Of a stretch of 64,000 bases of DNA, positions 37,300 to 48,500 are shown piece by piece. Both the position numbers and the translations under genes were made by a program. The first letter of the stretch is position 1, and each line of letters starts with the position of its first letter. A model generated the notes under the pieces. The model made no database searches, had not been told where the DNA came from, and worked only from the letters and a program-made list of their open reading frames with translations. This stretch comes from Amphiduros pacificus (Eukaryota > Annelida > Polychaeta > Phyllodocida > Hesionidae), in the NCBI GenBank assembly GCA_949316495.1, contig OX439008.1, positions 12,419,532 through 12,483,531 of the forward strand, written 5' to 3'.

Positions 37300-37388
37300 G
37301 CGGATTCAGTTCGTTGGTGATGGCGGACGGATACCCTTCGCCTTCGGCTCAGGGTATCCGTCCGCAATCACCAACTCACTGAATCCGC
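37300..37388. repeat. Strong hairpin, about 38-bp arms
   Basis: Left and right arms match at about 35 of 38 positions (core GCGGACGGATACCCT and AGGGTATCCGTCCGC) around a 13-bp loop TCGCCTTCGGCTC. Weaker pairing continues outward to about 37277 and 37410. It lies about 350 bp upstream of the MAT2B start. Confidence 0.85.
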
Positions 37389-37978
37389 TCACCCAGCTTC
37401 CCGACTCGGTATGTTTTGTTATAGGAGTTTGATGTGCAAGGTGGAAATACAGCAGACGACAAATTGGAAAGTACTTTCCTAGCCAAATCCTACTTTTACG
37501 ATATCATTCTTCTGAGTATCTATCTGGTGTAGCAAAGTAAAGTGTATAATTATGACAAAGATGATGTCAATGTTTATACTCTACTGTTTCATTTCATAAG
37601 ATGCAAAACTGTGAGCAAATTCTTCCATTTCGGCCTAGATTCTCATATTTTGGTTCACGAAGTAAACGCGTTTTACACTTCCGGTTTAGACTGCCTTGAG
37701 AAACTCACGAGTGAGAATTTTGTTGGGAAACTTAAATATCTTCAAATTTTTTGGACAAAATGTAACATTTTTGTATATATTTATCATATCATATATTGGG
37801 GAAAAGTTTATGATCAAATTTGCAGCAATGGCAGCCGTTTCAAGGTAATTATCTTTCAAATTATTCATGCAAGTTAAAGATGGCAACTTTGACAGTTCTG
37901 ACACATGACTCCATCTATAAGTATGCTCGGCAAAATGCTGTTCAAAGAACAGCATTGAACAGATTACTACGGGAACTA

Positions 37979-38457
37979 CAGTGACCACCAATGTCCGAAA
38001 CTGGCATTTTAAATTCGGACATTTTTTACTCAGTCAAACATCGAGTAAAGCTGTGCCATACTAATTGCAATTGAGCTAAATATTGCCTCTCAGTCTCACA
38101 CGTGACGTTATCTTGTAATTACCACTGCCTTTCAAAACGTTAAAAGTGTTTATTTGTTTTCATGGCATGAGTGATGTTGTCACTGCAAAATTAAGTCAGA
38201 AGTGGTCACGTGACCAATCATCATCATATGACTTAAGTTAATATTAATCTCGGACAAACTGCAGGTTTGCTGAATGCGTGACCCATGTCAGTTTCCCAAT
38301 AACTCAGTGGATAATGAACTTGCATTTATTTTACACTACATGCATTTGAAGTTGATGATCTACTATCAATTCGAGCCGATTTTACTCACTTATGATAGAT
38401 TTGGGAAAATCAAGAGTGAAACACATAAAAATGTCTGGATCAAACTGCTGGTCACTG
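37979..38457. mobile_element. Tc1/mariner-like MITE, copy 2
   Basis: It begins CAGTGACC and ends GGTCACTG with TA on both flanks (37977-37978 and 38458-38459). It is 479 bp, noncoding, and in inverted orientation relative to copy 1 at 36128-36544, at roughly 70% identity. Confidence 0.75.
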
Positions 38458-38459
38458 TA

Positions 38460-39310
38460 GAATAGAGACAAGAGGAGTTCTCTTGCAATACAAACATGTC
38501 TCCATGCTCTGACCAAATGGCGTTGCTTTGGGCAATGAGGCAAGCAGAAATTCTGAACATTGCATTTTACACCTACACAGGCTTGCAGATAACGTCCATT
38601 TGCCTGCATGTTGGTTTATTTATGTGTACTGGGGGAAATCATTGCATAACATTTCATTGCTGATACAGACCCAAGAGATATTGCTAGAAGAAAACACAAA
38701 CTTCTCCTTAAAAACTTAAAGTGATGAGACAATTCAAATTTAAATGAGACAATGTTGAACCACAGATCACTTCATTGCTTTACCGATAGGCAATTTCCAA
38801 GCAAACTGGTGAGTGTGAAGTGCACAACATATTATGTTAAAACTTAAATGGGTCCATTGTCTCCTCAGACATGGATCAGAATGAGACATTTGTGACTGTG
38901 TTGAGACATTATCTTATGTCTCCCCCCACAAACAAGATTTCTGAGGCCCCAGCTAGCCACCAGTGATTATTTGAAGTAGTGTTAGACAGTTCTCTTCCCA
39001 TAGAAGTTGTTCAGTTTCTGCCGGTAGTTTTCACAGAGAATCCTTGTCCAACCAAAATAGTAGGACACTCAAGGAGCTCTCGTTTAAATGGGTTTGTGCA
39101 GTGGATACCTAAGGTCTCTGATTATTGGAGGACTGCTCTGATTGGTTCACATAAATATAGAACAGGGAAACCTAAACAACAACCCAAAATTGTGACGTAT
39201 TTGCAGTTGATGCTTGTATGCATGGCCGGAATTCTGCCCCAAACATCCTGGCATTTGCAAGCTCAGTTACTTTCTCATTATATGGGTCAGCTATTAGTGT
39301 CTATATACAG
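38460..39310. other. Gene-free stretch
   Basis: An open frame of 128 codons at 38979-39365 has no recognisable domain and runs into a local duplication; I do not call it a gene. Confidence 0.4.
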
Positions 39311-39311
39311 T

Positions 39312-39485
39312 TTTCAACAGGAAAAAAGCTACAGATCAGCAGTTGATGGTATTGAATATGTTTAATTAAAGGCAAATTGTGCTGCTTTTTAGCTCTGCTT
39401 TCAACAGGAAAAAAGCTACAGATCAGCAGTTGATGGTATTGAATATGTTTAATTAAAGGCAAATTGTGCTGCTTTTTAGCTCTGC
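39312..39485. repeat. Perfect or near-perfect 87-bp direct duplication
   Basis: Positions 39312-39398 and 39399-39485 carry the same sequence, including AAAAAAGCTACAGATCAGCA. No differences were seen by eye. It lies just before the tandem array at 39560. Confidence 0.85.
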
Positions 39486-39499
39486 TGAGACTTTAGCTC

Positions 39500-41930
39500 G
39501 CAGAGCTTTAGGAGGGGGAAAATGTCTGTCCGTCTGTCTGTCCGTCCGTCTGTCAACATTTCTTTAAAAATCTTTTTCTCCAAAACTACCAGTACTACAT
39601 CTTTCATATTTTATATAGAGGTAGATATATAGTTGAAGTTTCAGATTCCTTCAAATCTTAGTGATGTCACCATTGACCTTAGTGCAGTGACCTTGAGGTC
39701 ACAAATTTTGTACTGAGCATATCTCAGCAACCACTTATTACAGGATATTAAAACTTGGTATGCAGAAATGTCTTATGTTAAAGCTGTACCTTGTCATACA
39801 ATTTTAGTCATGTGACCTTTGACCTTGACACATTGACCTTGAATTCAAAATTTGTGAACATGCCACATCACAACCATCAGAAGTGAATAAAAAACACTTC
39901 ATATCTGTTATATACTAACACTATGTTTAAAAATCTTCTTCTCCAAAACTACTAGTAATATTTGTTTCATATTTAATACAGAGGTAGATAGAGAGTTGAA
40001 GATTCAGATTCCTTCAAATCTTAGTGATGTCACCATTGACCTTAATGCTGTGACCTTGATGTCACAAATATTGTAAGGAGCATATCTCAGCAACCACTTA
40101 CAAGAAGAAATTAAATCTTGGTATACAGGAATGTCTTATGTTAAAGCTGTGTCTCGTCATACAATTTTAGTCATGTGACCTTTGACCTTGACACATTGAC
40201 CTTGAATTCAAAATTTGTGAACATGCCACATCACAACCATCAGAAGTGAATAAAAAACGCTTCATATCTGTTATATACTAACACTATTTCTAAAAATCTT
40301 CTCCTCCAAAACTACCTGTAATATTTGTTTCATATTTAATACAGAGGTAGATAGAGAGTTGAAGATTCAGATTCCTTCAAATCTTAGTGATGTCACCATT
40401 GACCTTAGTGCAGTGACCTTGATGTCACAAATTTTGTAAGGAGCATATCTCAGCAACCACTTATAAGAAGAAATTAAAACTTGGAACACAGAAATGTCTT
40501 AGGTCATAGCCGTGCCTCATCATACTTTCTTAGTCATGTGACCTTTGACCTTGACACATTGACCTTGAATTCAAAATTTGTGAACATGCCACATCATAAC
40601 CATTAGAAGTGAATTAAATGTAATTCATATCTTCTATATACCAACACTCTTTTATACAGAGCTAGATAGAGAGTTGAAGATTTAAATTCCTTCAATTCTC
40701 AGTGATGTCACCATTGACCTTAGTGCAGTGACCTTGAGGTCACAAATTTTGTAAGGAGCATATCTCAGCAACCACATATTAGAGGAAATTAAAACTTGGT
40801 ATGCAGAAATGTCTTATGTTAAAGCTGTACCTTGTCATACAATTTTAGTCATGTGACCTTTGACCTTGACATACTGACCTTGAATTCAAAATTTGTGAAG
40901 ATGCCACATCACAACCATCAGAAGTGAATGAAAAACACTTCATATCTGTTATATACTAACACTATGTTTAAAAATCTTCTCCAAAACTACTAGTAATATT
41001 TGTTTCATATTTAATACAGAGGTAGATAGAGAGTTGAAGATTCAGATTCCTTCAAATCTTAGTGATGTCACCATTGACCTTAGTGCAGTGACCTTGATGT
41101 CACAAATTTTGTAAGGAGCATATCTCAGCAACCACTTATAAGAAGAAATTAAAACTTGGAATACAGAAATGTCTTAGGCCATAGCTGTGCCTCGTCGTAC
41201 TTTCTTAGTCTTGTGACCTTTGACCTTGACACATTGACCTTGAATTCAAAATTTGTGAACATGCCACATCATAACCATTAGAAGTGAATTAAATGCACTT
41301 CATATCTTCTATATACCAACACTATTTTTTACAGAGTTAGATAGAGAGTTGAAGATTCAGATTCCTTCAAATCTTAGTGATGTCACCATTGACCTTAGTG
41401 CAGTGACCTTGATGTCACAAATTTTGTCAGGAGCATATCTCAGCAACTACTTATAAGAAGAAACTAAAACTTGGAATACAGAAATGTCTTAGGCCATAGC
41501 TGTGCCTCGTCGTACTTTCTTAGTCTTGTGACCTTTGTCCTTGACATATTGACCTTGAATTCAAAATTTGTGTCACTTCATATCTATTATATACAAACAC
41601 TATGTTTTAAAATCTTCTTCTCCAAAACTGCCATTATTTTATGTTTCATATTTTATACAGAGCTAGATAGAGAGTTGAAGATTCAGATTCCTTAAATTCT
41701 CAGTGATGTCACCATTGAGCTTAGTGCAGTGACCTTGATGTCACAAATTTTGTAAGGAGCATATCTCAGCAACCACTTATAAGAAGAAATTAAAACTTGG
41801 TATACAGAAATGTCTTAGGTCATAGCCCTGCCTCGTAATACTTTCTTAGTCATGTGACCTTTGTCCTTGACACATTGACCTTGAATTCAAAATTTGTGTG
41901 CATGCAAAATCTCACAACCATTAAAAGTGG
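39500..41930. repeat. Tandem array of seven 315-363 bp units with nuclear-receptor half-sites
   Basis: Each unit contains GAGTTGAAGATTCAGATTCC, GTGATGTCACCATTGACCTT, GCATATCTCAGCAACCAC and TGACCTTTGACCTTGAC. Starts of the GAGTTGAAG phrase are near 39633, 39995, 40357, 40671, 41031, 41349 and 41672. Some units lack about 45 bp. A CTGTCCGTCTGTC stretch precedes the array (39525-39555). No coding sequence. Confidence 0.9.
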
Positions 41931-41958
41931 AGCAGACTTGAGCAGATGATGATTTTGA

Positions 41959-42043
41959 CCAATCAAAATGCATGTTACATATCAAATTTGGCCCCAACTT
42001 GTTATCTTGATTCTCATTGGCTATGTTATTCAAAATGGCAGCC
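41959..42043 (+). promoter_or_regulatory. Possible promoter elements before the Kelch-like gene
   Basis: CCAAT (41959), inverted ATTGG (42016) and a YY1-like CAAAATGGCAGCC (42031-42043) are spaced as in NF-Y-type promoters, about 500 bp before the first exon found. No transcription start or first coding exon was located, so this is tentative. Confidence 0.25.
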
Positions 42044-42526
42044 TCCTTGACAACTTAGTGATAGCTATTAGATTTTTGAAAAAATCATGACAAAATGGAA
42101 AAAGAACTGAGTCTAATGGAAAATAGATAGAATTAGACCTCAGAAAATACAACATCTTGCCTACTTTGGGATCTTGTATGGAAAATCATAACCTGGTTGC
42201 TTGTTGTACTTAATCTCAGTTCATGTGTTTTCATTCAAGTCAGCAGAGCTATCAACCCATGGGGTTATGTTTTTTATTTCTGTGATATTTACCTCTGGTA
42301 AATAATAATTTTATGTTATTTAAATAAATGAGGAAAGGTAACCAAAATGAATTATATTATATTTTCAATTTATGGGACAGAATTATGTATCCCTTCATTA
42401 TATAATTTTTTCAATCACATTTTTGTTTAACTATAGGGCCTTCATTGCTTTACCAAATTAAATTTGTTCTTAGAACACTGATTTAATACATACATGTGTA
42501 TTTATTAATTTTTGATGGTTTTTCAG

Positions 42527-45500
42527 TGCATGGCTTCCTGGGTTGTCCCTGGCATCAGGCTCCGTTGGAGCATGTGGGGGAGAAAGTTTGCTGGCAGAAC
42601 GTGAAGTATATACACCAGACTATGCTCAGATCCTGCTGGAACGACTAGCTGAGTTCAGAGATGAAATGCTCTTCTGTGACTTCACTCTAAGTGTGGAGAA
42701 ACAATCCTTTAAGGTTAGAAATATGGAAGTCATTTATTGGTTTGCACTGTTTGTATTTGCAGTTTTTATTTACTGTGATGTCAATGTTCATCATTTTAAT
42801 GATTTAATTCATAATCTAATAATATGTTTTTATGTTTTTGAGTTTCCTATGCTCTTTGAGTGAGAAGAAAAGACACTAAGAAATTGTGTTGACTTGAGTT
42901 TTGAATCAGTGCATTTGATTGTAGGTGCATAAAGCAGTGCTTGCTGGGTGCAGTGACTACTTCCGTGCAATGTTCTCCCATGGAATGGTGGAATCTCGGC
43001 AAGACAGTGTGGAGTTACAGTCTGTGTCAGTGAGCGGGATACGCCCCCTACTGGACTATGCCTACACTGGACGTATGAGGCTCTGTCTGGACTCCATCCC
43101 GGACATCCTGGCAGCTGCCACCTTCCTGCAGGTCACCCCCGCCATCAAACTGTGTGCAACTTACATGAAACAGAACATGACATTTGAAAATGCTGAAACT
43201 TTGGTTACTCTTGGAAACAATTATGGACTAACAAGTCTTGCAAAAGACTACAGAGCTATGATACTTGAAAACTTTTTTGAGTTTGCTGAAACTGAGGCCT
43301 TCTTGAACTTAGAGGCTAAAACACTTGCAAGTTACTTGTTAGAGAATTCCTTGAGGACCCCATCTGAAGGACAGCTGTTGAAGAAGGTATTGATGTGGTA
43401 TGAACACAACAAAGAGAAGCATGAATGTGATATCTACAGTGTTGTAGAGAAGATCCGGTACACTCTAGATGGATGGCCAACACTGGAGTATGCTAGTCTA
43501 AATGAACCTTTTAAATCTAACCAAAAATGCAAGGAATTGCTAGATTGGTCTCAAAAGTTCATGCAACAACCCTCAAGAAAGCACCTTTGCAGGAGTCATA
43601 GGACCAGGGTGCGATATCCAAGGAAGACTTTGGTACAAATCGGTGGAATTCATGGTAGTGAGATTATTGCGTTCGAAGATGGAAACGATCGTTTTGGAGT
43701 TGGACGTAATCATTATTTTCACCATGATTTGAAGGCATGGTTTCCACTTGGTGTGAATAGTGCAACAGAATCAAGAAGCCACTGCCCCCTGGTGAGAAAA
43801 AATTATTCAAGTTTTTTAATGACTTTATTTTTAATGGCACTATATACATATGTTATAAATCAGGAAAATAGTTCATCCTGTTGCCCAATTAATATTAATA
43901 GTGAATTGTTGGTTATTGTTGGCTATTTTTGATGTTATGATATTTCATAAATTTGGAAGTCTGATTGAGACCCACCTTTATATTGTGCTCAGTCATTCTT
44001 ACAAAGGTTAAATCAGAAGCTAAATCAGTTTTTTATTTCTTTTCCACATGATTTATAATGACCTAGACTTTTTAAATAGCCTTGTAAACAAAAATATTTG
44101 GATTCCAGATTCACAAGATTATTTTTCAATCCTTATCATAATTGATAACATTGACTGTTCATCTCATTAAAATCAACCGAGCAAACCAGGTGAGATATTC
44201 AATATGGTAAAAGATAGCCAGACATGTAAAGGTAATAGTGCTTTTGACATTTTTTTTCAGGTTGAGGTGAATGACTATGGAGTAATGTGTGGAGGTTTTG
44301 TGTACACATCCGACTTTGAGCGCACCTACAGACACTTCAGCAATGAGGTGAAGCTCTTCATCCCGTACGGCTTTGCTTTGTGGGATCTGCAGTACATGCA
44401 GGAAGAGAGGGCGCATCACACCGCCGTCCACACGCACAGCGACAAGAAAAACTCAGCTGGTCAGTCAGGATCACTATCTCTCATTCAGGGCCTCATTTGG
44501 CTATTTTTTAATTAAATACAGTTATGGTCCCTTTCTATAAATTATTAAGGGTATTTATGGGTTTTGGTAGTAAGTGTCCTCTAGTGGCAGATTTTCTGAG
44601 GAACTACTTTCTTTTTATGCGAAAATGGAACGTTTTCAAAAAAGTATGAGAAAAATGCTGAACTGTCAAAAAGAGTTCCTTTAAAACTTGTGTGCTTTTT
44701 TCTTATATTTATATCCTTATTGAAGGTTGAATGAAAAAAAGTTCTACAATATATATTGGTATGTACACTATGTTTTGCAGGATACATCTATGTGGTTGGT
44801 GGCTTGAATGAGCGAGGTCCTTTGAGGAGTGTGGAGAAGTTTTACATGGACAAAGAAAGGTGGCGCTTTGTGTGCTGTTTGGAGAAAGCTTTATACAGTC
44901 ATGCATCAGCAGCTCACAAAAATAAAGTAAATACATGCATACAGTACACATTAAACATATATTGTATTTTGAAAAAACTGTTTTGTTGACATCAAAGCTT
45001 GTCTTTTTTAACTAGCAAGTATTATAATTGCAAATAATTTAGAATGTCCTGAAAGCAAAGGCACACTGGATAAATTAAATGTAAGAAATGATGGAGCTAT
45101 TGATATGTTGATAAATAGTAAAAGCTCAATGCTAATTCTGACAAAGTGCAGACCAAGACAGACCCATTTTAGGTATGTGTTGGTTATCCCATTGACCTGA
45201 ACCCCCACTGTTTGTGCCTGTGCTGATAACTTTCTCCATTCATGGCATGTGACATCCTCTAAATCTTCATTCTTTTCACCTTGTAAGTTTATTGACCCAA
45301 TTTATGTAGGTGTACATCAGTGGAGGTGTGGAAGATGGCCAGGTTGTTAACAAGGTGCAAGTATATGACCCCGCAGAAGATCTGTGGACAGAGGCGCCAC
45401 CTATACTATCAGGTAAGTCCTGAGAATATAACAGTTTTTACCATAGAAAAATTCCTTTGGCAGAACATTCCTTTTTATTTAGTCACTTTGCATAAATATT

Positions 45501-48500
45501 TTGACTTCAGCGCGCAGTGGGCACACAATGTCTCTGGTGGGGGAGCAGTTGCTTGTATGTGGGGGTCGCCCCACCCTGGACACGCCTCGCTGCCTTGCGT
45601 CTGTGGAAGCCTACGATATCGAGATCTCCCAGTGGTCCTACATCACCCCAATGAGGCAAGACTGCTGCAACATGACACCTGTTGGTGAGTTTGAACACTA
45701 AAACAACAGTTTGATCAAACTTGTAAACAACATGTGTGTTCACTTTTCAGACATTGTAATGGATTTTTGTGGTAGATAACTTTCTTACTACCTGCCTTTA
45801 CTTACTTGAAATTAAAATTCACACCAGGATCTACTCACATAGAAGTTAACAGTTATCTTGACAAAGTTATCAAACACATGCTCTGTATTGAATAATTAGG
45901 ATCTTTTGTATGTGTTTTGTAGTGTTTGAAGAGAAGTTGTTGATCGTCGGGGGTGAGGGTTCAGTAGGAGATCTCCTTGACCAGATCCAGGAGTACGACC
46001 CAGACACTGGCAAGTGGGGCGTCTTCTCCACCCTTCCCTTCACTCTCAGCAGTAAGTACAAACAGGTGACAACATCATACTCTGAACCTTTAGATGTAGG
46101 TCTTGTTGCAAAATGCAGGTTTTCAGGTTAAATATTGACAAGTATATTAGCATAAACTGTTCAAAGGTCAAACATGTTTGCATGATAAGCATGAAATATA
46201 TTAAAAAGATTAAGAGACACTTATTAATTATATAAGTGTATCATTAATAGGTGTGTCTTTTTGTATTTTAGACACTCCTCACTGTGTTTTGTATTTTAGA
46301 CACTCCTCACTGTGTTTTGTATTTTAGACACTCCTCACTGTGTTTTGTATTTTAGACACTCCTCACTGTGTCTTGTATTTTAGACACTCCTCACTGTGTT
46401 TTGTTTGTATTTTAGACACTTCTCACTGTGTCTTGTCTGTACTTTACACACACTCACACTTCTCACTGTGTTTTGTTTGTATTTTAGACACTCCTCACTG
46501 TGTTTTGTTTGTATTTTAGACACTTCTCACTGTGTCTTGTATTTTAGACACTTCTCACTGTGTCTTGTCTGTACTTTACACACACTCACTATCTTATGTC
46601 TGTGTTGTAGTTAATTTTCCTTGTCCCATCCCTATATTTATGAGGCCACCCATCATGTATTGACTGTATTTTAGATACTTCTTTCTCTGCCCTGTTTGTA
46701 TTTTTGACACCTTGAGTTGTGTCTTGTCTGTTGTTATTTTACACATTGTGTCTTGTCTGATGTTATTTTAAACATTGTGTCTTGTCTGTTGTTTTTTAGA
46801 CATTACATCTTGTTGTTATTTTAGACATTGTGTCTTGTCTTGTTGTTATATTATACATTGTGTCTTGTCAGTGTTGTTATATTATACATTGTGTCTTGTC
46901 AGTGTTGTTATATTATACATTGTGTCTTGTCAGTGTTGTTATATTATACATTGTGTCTTGCCTGTGTTGTTATATTATACATTGTGTCTTGCCTGTGTTG
47001 TAATATTATACATTGTGTCTTGTCAGTGTTGTTATATTGTACATTGTGTCTTGCCAGTGTTGTTATATTATACATTGTGTCTTGCCTGTGTTGTTATATT
47101 GTACATTGTGTCTTGCCAGTGTTGTTATATTATACATTGTGTCTTGTCAGTGTTGTTATATTATACATTGTGTCTTGTCAGTGTTGTTATATTATACATT
47201 GTGTCTTGTCAGTGTTGTTATATTATACATTGTGTCTTGCCAGTGTTGTTATATTATACATTGTGTCTTGCCTGTTTTGTTATATTATACATTGTGTCTT
47301 GCCAGTGTTGTTATATTATACATTGTGTCTTGCCAGTGTTATTATATTATACATTGTGTCTTGCCAGTGTTGTTATATTATACATTGTGTCTTGCCAGTG
47401 TTGTTATATTATACATTGTGTCTTGCCTGTGTTGTTATATTGTACATTGTGTCTTGCCTGTGTTGTTATATTATACATTGTGTCTTGCCTGTGTTGTTAT
47501 ATTATACATTGTGTCTTGCCAGTGTTGTTATATTATACATTGTGTCTTGCCTGTGTTGTTATATTATACATTGTGTCTTGCCTGTGTTGTTATATTATAC
47601 ATTGTGTCTTGCCAGTGTTGTTATATTATACATTGTGTCTTGCCTGTGTTGTTATATTATACATTGTGTCTTGTCAGTGTTGTTATATTATACATTGTGT
47701 CTTGCCTGTGTTGTTATATTATACATTGTGTCTTGCCTGTGTTGTTATATTATACATTGTGTCTTGTCAGTGTTGTTATATTGTACATTGTGTCTTGCCT
47801 GTGTTGTAGATACTTCATGCTGTGCCTTGTCTATCAAGCTAAGCAAAGATGGTCAGGAGGAGACAGACAGTCTTGTTGAGGCATATAATGCCAGGTGAGA
47901 CTCATTCACTCTTGTTTTAATCTTTTGCATGACAAGATTAAATCTTGTTCTATTGTACTGTTGTTGTAGAATTTTTTTTATTAGAGTATAGGTTTTTTTA
48001 TAAGAAAAAAAAGATAAAATTTGTCTTCATTTGTTTATATTCTTAGTAGTAAACATTTAAAATTAGACTTGATAGAGTATTAAGTGCTTTATAATTTTGA
48101 TTCTTTTCAAAAGTTTGAAAATCTCACTTTTAACCAAAAAAGGGTACTTGCATGAGTAAGGCAACATTTTAAACTTTATTATGAATTTCACATAAAATCA
48201 CTTTCCAGTGCTGTAAATGGTTTGTCAACATACAGAGATTCGTGAGTGTTCATTTCAAGTTTTTTTTCCATCACTAATTCTCTGTTTATGTTTGCATATA
48301 ATACAGTACTTACACTTTGAATGCACTTGAATGGCCTGAGCTTGCATTACAATGCTCTTATCTTCCATATTTTGTCTGGATCTTGTTTATATAAATGGGA
48401 AATATGACAAAGTCACTCTGATAAAAATCTTGATAAATTCTTACCTATATCTAGGTTTGCTTTTGTTCACTTTTATATTATAGTCACTTTAAGCATTGAT

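Noticed and set aside
38979-39365. 128-codon plus-strand open frame
   Set aside because: No recognisable motif, no splice support, and it ends in an 87-bp duplication.
42530-42604. ATG at 42530 as the start of the Kelch-like gene
   Set aside because: It is out of frame with the BTB domain and soon meets a stop; the BTB frame enters this exon through the acceptor in mid-codon.
46775-47898. Three overlapping frames of 288-356 codons
   Set aside because: Artefacts of the 31-bp intronic minisatellite. Only the last 85 bases (47810-47894) are a real exon.
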